64,000 bases of DNA from Roseomonas haemaphysalidis (GTDB lineage: Bacteria; Pseudomonadota; Alphaproteobacteria; Acetobacterales; Acetobacteraceae). Where the stretch lies: positions 1-64,000 of the forward strand of contig NZ_CP061181.1 of the NCBI RefSeq assembly GCF_017355405.1. The letters are read 5' to 3'. The stretch's first letter is position 1. Each line of letters starts with the position of its first letter. Below the pieces are notes generated by a model that did no database searches, was not told the origin of the DNA, and saw only the letters and a program-made list of their open reading frames with translations. Made by a program: the position numbers and the translations under genes. Below, in pieces: positions 34,524 to 43,546 of the stretch.

Positions 34524-36193
34524 TCGCGGGCCGCCCTTTCGGCTTTAGCTTCCTCCGCAATCTCTGCCGCTATTTCGTCGGCGAGAGCGTCCCGCTCCTG
34601 CATATGCTCTGGCGATATTTGGACCGCCTCTTGCCATTCGGGCTTCGCCCGCTCAATCCATTGTGGAAGGAATCTTTGAAGGAAAAGCTGGTAGAGGGGA
34701 TCACGATCGCTCTTCCAAAACCCTTTCCGGTTGAGCCGATCAGTCACATCTCGCAACGTTTGTTGCTGTTCGACGGAAATATTTTCTTCTACAGCTAGTT
34801 TTCTTTGCTCCTCAAGCTCGTGCTGTGTTTCCGTGTCCAAACCTGCTGCTGGCAAGCGGAAGAGATCGCTTGCGAGGATCGCTTGAATACCCATGCCCCG
34901 CGGATCACTCATCGGCGGCTCAGCGATCGCTCTTCCAGCAGTGTCACGTCGAAGGATACGAACCTGTGTTTGCCCTAACCCAGCGAGTACGAGCGGGTCG
35001 TGGGAAGACATGATGATGTGACAGCTTTCTCCTCGCTCCCGCGTGCGGATAAAGCGATCAAGAAACTCCAGGTATTGTGTGCTCCACACAGGATTGAGAT
35101 GTGTGTCCGGCTCGTCGAGGAGGAACAAGGCGTCGTCACGCGCCGTAAATTTTAGTAACCCCAATACAAGTAGGAGCTGCTGCTCACCCTCGCTCAGTTC
35201 GCGGTAGGTAACGGCGCCGCCGCCGCTCTCTGTCGTCAAGCGTACCCGCGTCCGGACGTCGTGATCCCCGATTACGCGCGACAGGTGTGCGCTTTCCAGC
35301 GCTGTAAAAAAGGCATATTGGTCGCCGTAGGACTCATACACCTGGTGAAGGTCTTCAGCCTTCGGCAGAAACAGGTAAAGTCCTTCCACAGGCCCGTCTC
35401 TGCCTAGATCCGCAGGGATGCGCCGAGCCATACGCGCCGGCAACAGTGCTACCTCGTAGAGCCGCTCGAGGAATGTCCGTATCTCACCCTCAGCATGCCA
35501 AAAGCGTGCATCCCCCCCCTTTTTACGGGCGTTGCCCCACGAAGGCTTCCTCAGTGCAAACAGCACACTGTCAAGACCGTCGATCTGTAGGTGCTGACGT
35601 AAGAACGCACGGTCTCGCTCGGCGTCGTCTCCCGGTGCCATGAAGAACGCAAGGAGCGCGAACTGGCCATGCATCGTCTGCGCGTAGAAGAGGCGACGCA
35701 GCGCGTTGGGATCGTCAACAGCCCGCCCACCTCTTTGTTCTGGTGATTTAATGATCCAACGGTAGTAGCGTTCCTCGTGCGTCCTATAGAGGCCAGCTAA
35801 CCTATCACTTGGCCCCGAGTAATAACCGAACACAAACGCGGGTCGGTAGAGTGGCCGTCCGTCATCGTCGACTTCCATAAAACGCTTCCGCGGCAAGTCA
35901 GCGTATGGTTCTTCTGTTCCCTTAGGTCTGGCGCGAAAGCGTGGGAACTGCTCGGCTGTGTCGGCGATTACTTCGACGTCGTGCTCGCGGCAACGGTATT
36001 TTAGCCGGTATTGAAAAGCTGCCGCCTCGTCGAGATCAAGGTTGCGAAAGATTATCGTGATTGCCTCAATAAGATTCGACTTGCCTGCTCCATTTTCGCC
36101 GACGAGCACGGTATACGGCGAACCCTCATCAAAATCGATGTGGAAGTCCTTTAGGTTTTTGAAACTTCCGACCGTGAGTTCATCCAGCCGCAT
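34520..36193 (-). CDS. AAA/ABC-type ATPase (PtuA-like)
   Basis: This 557-residue ATPase has Walker A in 'VLVGENGAGKSNLIEAI', an ABC-type signature 'YRELSEGEQQLLLVLGLLKF' (split by a short loop) and Walker B in 'ALFLLDEPDTHLNPVW', followed by 'HIIMSSHDPLVLAGL'. These features place it with SMC/RecF-like ATPases of the AAA_15/21 type, as in PtuA of Septu and OLD-like systems. There is no Toprim domain, so it is not an OLD nuclease. The start at 36193 lies in the end of hsdS. The HNH protein downstream is its likely partner. Confidence 0.82.
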   Translation of the reverse strand: MRLDELTVGSFKNLKDFHIDFDEGSPYTVLVGENGAGKSNLIEAITIIFRNLDLDEAAAFQYRLKYRCREHDVEVIADTAEQFPRFRARPKGTEEPYADLPRKRFMEVDDDGRPLYRPAFVFGYYSGPSDRLAGLYRTHEERYYRWIIKSPEQRGGRAVDDPNALRRLFYAQTMHGQFALLAFFMAPGDDAERDRAFLRQHLQIDGLDSVLFALRKPSWGNARKKGGDARFWHAEGEIRTFLERLYEVALLPARMARRIPADLGRDGPVEGLYLFLPKAEDLHQVYESYGDQYAFFTALESAHLSRVIGDHDVRTRVRLTTESGGGAVTYRELSEGEQQLLLVLGLLKFTARDDALFLLDEPDTHLNPVWSTQYLEFLDRFIRTRERGESCHIIMSSHDPLVLAGLGQTQVRILRRDTAGRAIAEPPMSDPRGMGIQAILASDLFRLPAAGLDTETQHELEEQRKLAVEENISVEQQQTLRDVTDRLNRKGFWKSDRDPLYQLFLQRFLPQWIERAKPEWQEAVQISPEHMQERDALADEIAAEIAEEAKAERAARE

Positions 36194-37949
36194 CGGGCAT
36201 GCTCTCCAACAGTGCATTCTCTGACGCGTCACCAAGCACGCGAACGGCATTCCCTAGCTCTTCTCGCAAAGCGAGATAGAAGAGTTCGACATCGTCAATC
36301 TCACTGCCGTCGTACCCAGCCCTAGCAAGCAGCTCGGGAAGACGAAGAGGTCGCCCGGCGGCGCGAAGCGAGGCAGCAAGACGGCCACCAGCGGCTACCG
36401 TGTCGTCATCCTGAATCGCGCTAGGATTCATTGTAAGCTCCTCATCGTCGGGCGGTTCTCTGGTCCTTCCCTGCACGGGCAAGGTGGTATCACCAGGCAC
36501 AGGACCGAGGCGGTCAAGAAGCTCCGTGGCAGGCTCGTCGGCAAAATCTTGGGGCACCAGCGCACCCGTCACCGCAGCCAAGAGCAGCTCAGCCTCGAGA
36601 CCGGGCATCCTTTTAAGCGCTGCACTGATGGCCTCCGCTTGCGAGCGGGATGCTTCCAACCGCCGACGCGCTTCTGCAGCGATGCGGATTTGACTCTCAA
36701 GTGGTGGCAGCGGGAAAGGTAAGACGGCTAAACGTCCTAATCCGAGGGTCGCCAAATTGGTGGACCAAGTTGCGACCGATCGGAACACTCCAGAATGCAG
36801 GTAGTGCCGGAACACGAGTAGGGCGTACTCGCCGTCAATACCGGGTCTGGGACGAAAGCGGGCCAAGTGGTTTTGGAACGCAAGGTGGCCGAGATCCTCA
36901 CGCAAGAGCGCCGGTCGTCCGATAAGTTCCGGGCTCTGCCCTACGTTGAGCAGGATGTCGCCCGAGCGTACCGCATAGGCCTCCTGTTCAGCAGGTGTGA
37001 AATCCATAGATGTGAGGTCGTCAAAGGTAATGGCGTCTTCTTGGACGTTTGCAACACGGAGGTAAGCCATAGGACTGCCGCCGGCTTTCCGTCCAGACGA
37101 GCGTTGGCGTCCGAGCTTCAACTCGCCTGCTTCCGCGACGCTCACCCAGCGCCACCCGACCGGGAGGGGTTCCGTCCACGCGCCTTCGGAGGGTTCACGC
37201 ACGCCTTCGCCGCGCGATCCCTCAAACAGGGAATGCTGGTCGCCATCCAGCGTGATGGTCGCAAGCGGGCGCTCCGGTTCGGCTGGGGACAGGCCTCCGG
37301 GCTCGTTTTCCTGCATGAGCCGGCCTCGTGCGGCCGCTGCGACAATCTCTCGGTCCTGTTCACGAACTCTCGCGAGCGCGGATGTCAGCAGGGCCCGCGC
37401 TTCCACAATCCCATCCATACGGGCCTGCACCTCGCCAGCGATGCGGTCCTGCTCCGCTAAGGGAGGAAGCGGAAACGGAAGCGCAGTCAATCGCGTAACG
37501 CCGAGGTGTTGGATACCGACCCCACGCGCGGTCCGAGCGAAGGCACCTGATGTTGCGAAGTGCCGGAACACGATCAGGGCGTAGCCCGGCGCGACGGCAT
37601 GGGGGCGAAAGCGGATCACCGTGTTCTGAAAGCAGCACGCGGGTGCGTCATTGGGCCAGAGAGCGGCCCGCCCGACCTGCGCCGCGCTCCCAGACGCCTC
37701 AGTGAGCACCACGTCGCCCTGCCGAAGGTCGAAGGTCCTCCGCTCAGCGGGAGTGAAGTCCATGTAAAGGAGATCAGACAGTTCGAGACCGGCAGGCGTG
37801 ATGTTGGCGGCTCGGATGTACGGCGTGGGGTGCAGTCCCGTCTGCGCACCTTGTGACTTCTGCTTACCGACGCGGACGCTACCTACATGCCCCACAGTCA
37901 CGGTGGCCCAGCCTCTTGGCCCTTCTTGGGCGTTCTCCGGCATGGTCAT
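36180..37949 (-). CDS. hsdS: Type I-like specificity subunit (HsdS) with C-terminal extension
   Basis: This 589-residue protein has two target-recognition domains in tandem, each ending in the HsdS pattern 'ALPFPLPPLAEQDRIAGEV' or 'VLPFPLPPLESQIRIAAEA' followed by a long spacer helix. Each domain has the same 'YIRAANI/YLRVANV...MDFTPAE' block. The two TRDs imply a bipartite DNA target. About 130 residues follow the second spacer, including 'RLPELLARAGYDGSEIDDVELFY', a helical extension that may contact the ATPase or HsdM. It overlaps the upstream regulator by ATGA and the ATPase gene by 14 bases. Confidence 0.9.
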   Translation of the reverse strand: MTMPENAQEGPRGWATVTVGHVGSVRVGKQKSQGAQTGLHPTPYIRAANITPAGLELSDLLYMDFTPAERRTFDLRQGDVVLTEASGSAAQVGRAALWPNDAPACCFQNTVIRFRPHAVAPGYALIVFRHFATSGAFARTARGVGIQHLGVTRLTALPFPLPPLAEQDRIAGEVQARMDGIVEARALLTSALARVREQDREIVAAAARGRLMQENEPGGLSPAEPERPLATITLDGDQHSLFEGSRGEGVREPSEGAWTEPLPVGWRWVSVAEAGELKLGRQRSSGRKAGGSPMAYLRVANVQEDAITFDDLTSMDFTPAEQEAYAVRSGDILLNVGQSPELIGRPALLREDLGHLAFQNHLARFRPRPGIDGEYALLVFRHYLHSGVFRSVATWSTNLATLGLGRLAVLPFPLPPLESQIRIAAEARRRLEASRSQAEAISAALKRMPGLEAELLLAAVTGALVPQDFADEPATELLDRLGPVPGDTTLPVQGRTREPPDDEELTMNPSAIQDDDTVAAGGRLAASLRAAGRPLRLPELLARAGYDGSEIDDVELFYLALREELGNAVRVLGDASENALLESMPDAAG

Positions 37950-38359
37950 GCGGTCCGCTGCCCTGCCATACGACGCGCAGCGCTGGTAACCGGGAGGTCG
38001 AGCCTGATGCCATGGTAGCGCACTTGAGGTCTTAGCATGCGACCTTTGCCACGCTGCAGTTCCACTAGCCCGTGCCGCTCCATCGTACGCAGCGTGCGTG
38101 ACAGATTTGGCTTCGCACGCCCTGAAAGTATGGCTAGCTCTGCTAACGAGGCCGGCTCTCGCTCGGCTATTAGCGATAGTAGCTCGCGGTTTCGGTCCGA
38201 CAGCACGCGGGTAAAGCTTTCGAGCGAGGCAAACCAGACACGCGGCTCTTCGGCAGTGGGGTGGCATTCCCCGCGTGCGATACCTATCGTCCGCGCCTTC
38301 ATCTCCTCGTAGGCCGCAATCCCCACCTGGAGCACGCCGCCCTTACCGGTTACACTCAT
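37946..38359 (-). CDS. Winged-helix regulator, antitoxin-like (TumA type)
   Basis: This protein is about 137 residues, with 'GIAAYEEMKARTIGIARGE', 'EPRVWFASLESFTRVLSDRN' and a winged helix 'ASLAELAILSGRAKPNLSRTL...MERHGLVEL'. That matches the regulators that pair with DUF6516 (TumE-type) toxins, as I remember the family. A broken DUF6516-like gene lies just upstream. Here the gene overlaps hsdS by four bases, so it now leads the HsdMS operon and may regulate it. The start is uncertain (ATG at 38359 or 38371, no clear ribosome-binding site). Confidence 0.7.
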   Translation of the reverse strand: MSVTGKGGVLQVGIAAYEEMKARTIGIARGECHPTAEEPRVWFASLESFTRVLSDRNRELLSLIAEREPASLAELAILSGRAKPNLSRTLRTMERHGLVELQRGKGRMLRPQVRYHGIRLDLPVTSAARRMAGQRTA

Positions 38360-38399
38360 AGCAACACCCATTGCGCACGCAGCACTGCATCCACCTCCG

Positions 38400-38681
38400 C
38401 TAAGGTTTGCCGGGTAGGGTCGTAGCATCTACGTACTCACAGCCCTGCACCATCCATTGATAATTCTTGCAGTCCGACCTCGTCGACCGCCAGCACCTGG
38501 GACTAGCGCCCTCTGCCACCAAGTAGGCGTTGTCGAAGCCAACCAACCACATGCCATCGGGGCCGTGCAGCGTGAGCGAGCTGTCGACGCCTTCGGACCT
38601 TCCTGGCGCCACCGCCACTTGACTGACCACAAACTTGACTTGATGCCGACCAGCGGCGTCCACGGACAGTGTTCTGGCCAT
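38400..38681 (-). pseudogene. DUF6516 (TumE-like) toxin, probably broken
   Basis: The first 60 codons read 'MARTLSVDAAGRHQVKFVVS', 'SLTLHGPDGMWLVGFDNAY', which fits the DUF6516 toxin family. The middle, where a conserved His-rich segment should be, is scrambled ('RCWRSTRSDCKNYQWM'), then 'EYVDATTL' returns in frame. The expected end ('LAEVDAVLRA') is found only in another frame. I read this as a decayed toxin whose antitoxin partner at 37946 survives. It could instead be a divergent but working protein. Confidence 0.5.
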
Positions 38682-38737
38682 CGAGTTCGAGCAACAGGTC
38701 CAAGCTTAATTTTCGGTCAATTTGTCACATATGATGA

Positions 38738-38756
38738 GTTATCTGTAACTGATAAC
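38738..38756. promoter_or_regulatory. Inverted repeat upstream of the toxin-regulator pair
   Basis: GTTATC and GATAAC arms are seven bases apart, about 57 bases upstream of the toxin-like start. The surrounding sequence is AT-rich, promoter-like. It is a candidate operator for the winged-helix regulator. Confidence 0.45.
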
Positions 38757-39129
38757 ACAGTCAATGGTGATCTGTCGTATCCATGGCAGGAGGCGCCCCC
38801 CCACGTCGATCTGACGATTGAACGGTGGGATGATCCCGGGCTGCCCGTCGGGCATCTACCGGCAATGTTTCGGGTTCGATGGCTAGGTCACTTGGGAACA
38901 GGCAAGCAGGTGTCCCTCGTCGTGTAGGTGTCGCGGAATAGTGGCCTGTTCCGGTAGTGATGCAATGTCTGCTTCTACTTCTCTATCCGACCTAACTTCA
39001 GCAAGCACGAATATCGTGGATGGATCGCGACCCGCGCTATCGTTCGGTTGGCGTGGGCGCATTAGCTTGACGAGCTCCGGTGCGCATCCACGTCGCAAAG
39101 GCGCGTGCGGAGGGAGCCTGGACATCGCA

Positions 39130-39505
39130 CGAGGGGCGAACCAGCCTATTGTTGCATCCATCACGGCCGCCGTCGGCGAAGCGTCACGACCCACACGCTC
39201 GTGATCAGATATGGTGAGTGTATGGGCCAATCGTTTGAAGGTGCCTGAACGCGACAGATGCAGGAACCAGCGAAGCACTGGCCCGGACGGCGGGAAGTCG
39301 CGCGGCAGATGTACCCACGCGCAGCCTGTCCGAAGCACGTAGAGAATGCCATCGACGACAAGCCGCATCGGCCAGGACCAGGGACGTCCTGTGCGTGCTG
39401 CATGGGTAGGAAGGGCGCGACCACCGCCCACTCGGCATCGGTCAGGTAAGTTGCATAGAGCTGGGACTCGGATGCAAGCTGCACGCAGGCGGCAGGGGTC
39501 CACAT
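39130..39505 (-). pseudogene. IS5-family transposase remnant
   Basis: Two frames together give the N-terminal DNA-binding half of an IS5-type transposase: 'YLTDAEWAVVAPFLPMQ', then after a frameshift near 39400 'VVDGILYVLRTGCAWVHLPRDFPPSGPVL' in pieces, 'RWFLHLSRSGTFKRLAHTL', ending 'AAVMDA'. The DDE catalytic part is absent. The remnant is too short and broken to be active. No terminal repeats were identified. Confidence 0.75.
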
Positions 39506-39787
39506 AGGCTACCTCGAAGGACGTCAGACATCCTCCGAACGCGCATAACCCCCGCCGCTCACCCAACCCCAGCCGTTATGGAGTGGGCCCTAAAATGCGA
39601 GGCCTCGCCTGATGAGGCAAGCTTCAGTTGTTTGGCTGTAAGGTTCTCCCGGGATTCTCGACGATGATGCGGCCCTTCTCGACGTCCGGCGGTCTGGCCT
39701 GCCAGAGAGTATTGGGCTGCGAAGCACTGAGGGCGGGCTGCTCGCGTGCTACTTCGTGTGACTCGCAGCACCTTGCTACGCTTAGCC

Positions 39788-40249
39788 TCAGGGGGGACCG
39801 TGTGGGACGTCGCGGATGCTGACGTAGTGCTCGTCGCTGCGGACATCGAACGCGCCGTCCGGCACCCCGAAGTTGGCCCTGATGAGCGCGATGGCCGAGG
39901 CGTGCTGGATCTTGCGATCGGCGTAGATGACAAAGCGCTGCGTGGGCCGGTGAAAGATCACGCGGCCGCGCGGCCACTCCTCGTATTCCGACCAGGCCGG
40001 CGTCGTCAGCAGGCCGCGTCGCAGCAACTCGTCGGTCCCGAGCGCGGCGAGCGCGGTCCAATGTTCGTAGTGGGCGCCATGGGTGAGGAAGTCGCCATAG
40101 GGTTCGCCCTGGGCCAGCGGCACCCGGTGCCCCAGGAGGGCGGGGTGATCAGCAAAGGCGAGCATCCAGAAGATGCCGACATGCGGCTCGGATGTCGTGG
40201 TCGCGTGCGACGCTGCAGCGAAATGGTTGTGGTGCCGGGGTTGGGTCAT
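39788..40249 (-). CDS. Conserved hypothetical protein
   Basis: This 153-residue protein has 'EPHVGIFWML', 'GEPYGDFLTHGAHYEHW', 'EYEEWPRGRVIFHRPTQRFV', 'YADRKIQ' and 'DVRSDEHY'. I recall close relatives on Roseomonas-type genomes but no known function. The pattern of many aromatic and His/Asp residues suggests a soluble enzyme-like fold. It lies 64 bases after the PD-(D/E)XK-like gene in the same direction and may share its transcript. Confidence 0.7.
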   Translation of the reverse strand: MTQPRHHNHFAAASHATTTSEPHVGIFWMLAFADHPALLGHRVPLAQGEPYGDFLTHGAHYEHWTALAALGTDELLRRGLLTTPAWSEYEEWPRGRVIFHRPTQRFVIYADRKIQHASAIALIRANFGVPDGAFDVRSDEHYVSIRDVPHGPP

Positions 40250-40313
40250 GCGGTTGCTCCAGGGGGATGCGGTGGATCTGCGAAGGCAGGGATCGGCGGT
40301 TGGATCGTGGGGA

Positions 40314-41303
40314 TCAGGCGGGACCGTCGAGGTGCTGGTCCAGCAGCGCGTAGGCGGGCGTGAAGTCGAGGTAGCGGGCGGTGATGGGGCCGGCAATCGC
40401 GGCACCGCCAGCCTGGTCGAGCTGAGCGAGCAGGGTTTCCAGGGTGAAGGCGACAAAGGACGAGGCGGGCGGTTCCGGGGATTGGAGCTGCGCCGTGTAG
40501 GCGGCCACCGCCTGCCAGATGTCGTTGTTGGCGGCGGGGGCGAGCACGACCACGCGCCCCTGCTGGTACGGGCCCTGGCGGAGCATGGCGGCGGCGAGGA
40601 GCTGCTGCCGCCAGAACTGGCCGAGCGTGCCACCGCGGAGGGCGGGCGCGTCCGGGTCGCGGTACAGCCCGGCAGTGCGGGACAGGTCGTCGAGCAGCGG
40701 CATGGGCGACGTCGCCAGTCCGCCGGGTGCCTCGGAGTACTTCATCTCGATCGCCAGGAAGGCGGGTAGGCCGTCCGGGGTGGTGCAGCGGACCAGCACA
40801 TCAAAGGCGGTGTGGTCGCCGGTGAAGGCGGGATGGCCGCGGCCGGGAGAGTGCTCCAGCAGGATGCCAGTGACGCAGCCGACGAGGTCGGGAAACAACG
40901 GGGCGAGGGTGCGGGTGGCGAGGGCGAGGTCGTGCTTGAGCGGCAGGAACAGCGAGAAGGCCAGCGTCTGGCTGGACAGCAGGTTGCCCCACAGGCGCTG
41001 CTCCTCGATGACGGCACCGGGCTCGCGCCAGACGAGTTCGCGGCGGACGCGGGGGAGCAGGGCGGGATCGACGAAGTTGGCCCCGGCCTTGGCGGCACCT
41101 GGGGTGAGCATGCTGCCCAAGAGGCGGCGGCGGCCGGTACCGGGCTCGGTGGCCTTGCCGCAGGCGAGGCCCTGGCGGCTGCGCCACAGCGACTGCGCCA
41201 GGCGGGCCAGGGCGCGAAAGCGCGTATCAGTCGGCTTGTCGCAGTGGTGGGCGCGCAGCAGCGCGCGGGGCAGCAGCGGGACGGGGACGGGATCGTGACG
41301 CAT
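40314..41303 (-). CDS. PD-(D/E)XK nuclease-like protein (PGN_0703 type)
   Basis: This 329-residue protein looks like a restriction-endonuclease fold. 'HTAFDVLVRCTTPDGLPAFLAIEMKYSEAPG' (in pieces) gives the D...E-x-K active-site pattern near residues 170-195, followed by 'YRDPDAPALRGGTLGQFWRQQLLAAAML' in parts. This is the layout of PGN_0703-like proteins of unknown biological role. The start at 41303 is chosen because upstream codons are Pro/Arg-rich. A small RHH protein gene lies upstream. Nuclease activity is inferred from the fold only. Confidence 0.65.
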   Translation of the reverse strand: MRHDPVPVPLLPRALLRAHHCDKPTDTRFRALARLAQSLWRSRQGLACGKATEPGTGRRRLLGSMLTPGAAKAGANFVDPALLPRVRRELVWREPGAVIEEQRLWGNLLSSQTLAFSLFLPLKHDLALATRTLAPLFPDLVGCVTGILLEHSPGRGHPAFTGDHTAFDVLVRCTTPDGLPAFLAIEMKYSEAPGGLATSPMPLLDDLSRTAGLYRDPDAPALRGGTLGQFWRQQLLAAAMLRQGPYQQGRVVVLAPAANNDIWQAVAAYTAQLQSPEPPASSFVAFTLETLLAQLDQAGGAAIAGPITARYLDFTPAYALLDQHLDGPA

Positions 41304-41463
41304 CGGGGGCTCCGGCTGAGGGTGGCGCAGGGCGAAGGGCCGAGGATCCCGCACAAGGCGCGGCACGCGCCGGGGATGGCCGGGCGGCGCGGGCGGGACA
41401 GCTCCTGGGTGCTGCGTGGGCCGGCGGGCGGCCCGGAGACAAAAGGGTAGCGGTGCCGCGTCG

Positions 41464-41661
41464 CTAGTTAGCGCCGGGCGGCCGGTTCCGGGTCGGGGCG
41501 GGTGCCGGGGCGCGGGCCTCGCGACGCTGCAGCGCCTCCTCGACGGCCTCGCGGATAAAGGCGGCCATCTGGTTCTCGCCGACCAGGGCGACGATGCGCC
41601 GCTTGTGATCGCCGTTGAGGCGAACCTTGGTCTCTTCGAGATTCATCGGCGGGCGACCCAT
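41464..41661 (-). CDS. Small ribbon-helix-helix-like protein
   Basis: This 65-residue protein has 'EETKVRLNGDHKRRIVALVG' as strand and helix one and 'NQMAAFIREAVEEALQRRE' as helix two, the size and pattern of Arc/CopG-type DNA-binding proteins. It ends in an Ala/Pro-rich tail. It may be an antitoxin or repressor for a nearby gene, perhaps the nuclease-like protein downstream. No toxin-like partner is adjacent. Confidence 0.6.
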   Translation of the reverse strand: MGRPPMNLEETKVRLNGDHKRRIVALVGENQMAAFIREAVEEALQRREARAPAPAPTRNRPPGAN

Positions 41662-41788
41662 GCGAGACGGATAAACCGGGGACGGAAAGCCTGTCAAAGC
41701 GGCCTCGTAAGCGGGGACGTTTATTGACGATATAAAAGGGGACGCTTACGGTGTCCACACCCGTTTGCTTGGATGAAGCGTTGCCGCA

Positions 41789-42115
41789 TGACCATCCCGG
41801 CTCCCTGGCGCCTGTTCGAGGCCCGCGCGCCCCGGACCACCCTGCCGCACTTGGCCGCCTGAGCGGCCCTACTGGCGCTGGCACGGCCTGGGGTGGCTCG
41901 GGACTGCCGCGGCTGGCCGCGGCGACCGTGCTGGGCGATCCGGTGGCCCTGGTGATCTGCGCCGATGCCGGACTCAGGCGCCGCCACGTCGCCGCCGTGC
42001 AGGCCTTCTAGGCGCTATGGCCCCGGCTACCGGAGGAGCAGCGAGCGGCGCTGCGACAGGATGCGCTGGGCTTCCACATGAGCATGAGCGCGACCGCGCC
42101 CCTCCGGCGATGATG
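41789..42115 (+). pseudogene. Remnant of a small hypothetical gene
   Basis: 'MTIPAPWRLFEARAPRTTLP' starts a frame that hits a stop. Another frame continues 'TVLGDPVALVICADAGLRRR', is stopped by TAG at 42009-42011, and continues 'LWPRLPEEQRAALRQDALG'. The three pieces look like one former protein of about 100 residues broken by frameshift and stop. Family unknown. Confidence 0.45.
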
Positions 42116-42268
42116 CCCTGGCGGTGGCCTCGCAGCGCGGCAGTTCGTGTTTGACGGGTTCACGAATAAAGGCCGTCGTCACCTTCATGCCGACGAGGTT
42201 AATGAGGACATGCTGGAGCCTTGCACGGAGTGGCAGAGTTTCCTGCCAGACAGAACAGGGTCGTGACG

Positions 42269-42946
42269 ATGGATGCGCTGCTTTCTGAGGTGACCTACAG
42301 CCACCTGCTTGAGCTGTTCGACGGGAATGGCGGTTCGTCCGCGTGCGGCGACGTCATGATGCCGGTCGGCGCTTGCCGAGGTGAGGGGCCGCGCGTCCTC
42401 TTCGTCGGGCAGGCGATCGGCGGAGGTCCGGAAGCGCCGATGCGCTCGGCCGAGGAGGCACACGCACGATTTGAGGGGTACGCGAACCTGATCGGAAGCG
42501 CCCGACCGTTCTGGCGCTTCATCCGGAAGACCCTGGAGGGCGCACTGCATCGCCGGACCGGGAAGGCGGCCTCCCTCGGACAGTTGGCGGAGCACTATGG
42601 CTGGACAAATCTCGCCCTCATCGGCAGCCCGTTGCCCAGCAGCAATCCTGACGGCGAACTGCTCGAACGTCAGGTGTCGGCCTGCCGGGACGCGCTCCGC
42701 GAGGCCGTCGAGACGATGCGGCCGACCAGCATCGTCCTGCTTTCCAATGAGTACGCGAGCCAGATACGCTCAGCCATCACGGGAAGTCCGGAGCAGGGCC
42801 GGCGCCGAGTTGACCCGTTGGTTCGGTCTCTCGACGTGATAGATGGCGTCGTCGACATTCCGATCTACTGGACGAAGCACCCGGGCTGGCTCAATCGCAA
42901 CGGCCTGTTCGAGCCGGTATCGGCACGCCTCGCGCAGGAACTCTGA
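42269..42946 (+). CDS. Hypothetical protein, possibly uracil-DNA-glycosylase-like fold
   Basis: This 225-residue protein has 'GPRVLFVGQAIGGGPEAP' near residue 35 and 'TNLALIGSPLPSSNPDGELL' near residue 110, with 'RPTSIVLLSNEYASQI' later. The 'VLFVGQA' strand-loop and the later 'TNL' segment recall uracil-DNA-glycosylase-superfamily proteins, but the catalytic motifs are not clear. The start at 42269 is the first ATG in good context. It converges with the phosphatase gene. Treat the fold as a guess. Confidence 0.6.
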   Translation: MDALLSEVTYSHLLELFDGNGGSSACGDVMMPVGACRGEGPRVLFVGQAIGGGPEAPMRSAEEAHARFEGYANLIGSARPFWRFIRKTLEGALHRRTGKAASLGQLAEHYGWTNLALIGSPLPSSNPDGELLERQVSACRDALREAVETMRPTSIVLLSNEYASQIRSAITGSPEQGRRRVDPLVRSLDVIDGVVDIPIYWTKHPGWLNRNGLFEPVSARLAQEL

Positions 42947-42991
42947 TCGAGCGCCAGGACAGCCCAACTCTGCAGTCGCAATCGGAGCCGC

Positions 42992-43546
42992 TCACTCCTT
43001 CCCTGCAAGGTTTCGCGCGATGCGGAGGACGTAGCGCTCCTGCTCGGGCGTCTCCACCGCGCCTGGACGCACTGCCCGGATCGCCGCGATAGCCGCGCGT
43101 GGCGCGAGGCCGCGCTCGATGAGGATGCAGGCGGAGACGAGGCCGGCACGGCCTAGGCCGCCCTTGCAGTGGACCAGCACCCTAGCGCTGCTGTCGAGGG
43201 CAGCGTGCACCGCTTCCCAGACGGCAAGCCAGGATGCCTCCCAGGCGGGCGTGGGCGTCGAGACGTCCTCGATCGGAAGATGGTGCCACCCGATCCCGGC
43301 CTGCGCAAAGGCGTGACCGAGGTTGGGCACGCGGAGCGCGTGGAGTTCCTCCGAAGTGACGAGGGTGAGGACAGACGTGGCGCCCCAGGCGCGGATGGCC
43401 TCGATGTCCACGGCGAGGTCGCGTGACCAGGCACCAGTGGCAGCCGCAGCCTGCCACTTGCCGGGACAGAAGGTGATGCCGAGCGTGCCCCCATTGGGGC
43501 AGGAGACTGCGGCGATCTGCAGCGGGTGCGTATGGCTCGTCCTCAT
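42992..43546 (-). CDS. Dual-specificity/tyrosine phosphatase-like protein
   Basis: This 184-residue protein has the cysteine-phosphatase loop 'VLVHCKGGLGRAGLVSA' (C-x5-R) near residue 130, with a candidate general acid Asp in 'LPIEDVSTPTP'. The fold resembles CDKN3/DSP-like phosphatases. It overlaps the upstream ADP-ribosylglycohydrolase gene by four bases, so the two act together. Substrates may be phosphoproteins or phosphorylated sugars or nucleotides; the pairing suggests ADP-ribose-derived molecules. Confidence 0.85.
   Translation of the reverse strand: MRTSHTHPLQIAAVSCPNGGTLGITFCPGKWQAAAATGAWSRDLAVDIEAIRAWGATSVLTLVTSEELHALRVPNLGHAFAQAGIGWHHLPIEDVSTPTPAWEASWLAVWEAVHAALDSSARVLVHCKGGLGRAGLVSACILIERGLAPRAAIAAIRAVRPGAVETPEQERYVLRIARNLAGKE

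Noticed and set aside
36180..38267. A longer HsdS start at 38267
   Set aside because: The extra 106 codons overlap the winged-helix regulator and have no HsdS-like sequence; the ATG at 37949 fits the ATGA overlap.
39620..40060. Reading frames overlapping the 39788 gene on both strands
   Set aside because: They are shadows of the conserved 153-residue protein, with no independent support.
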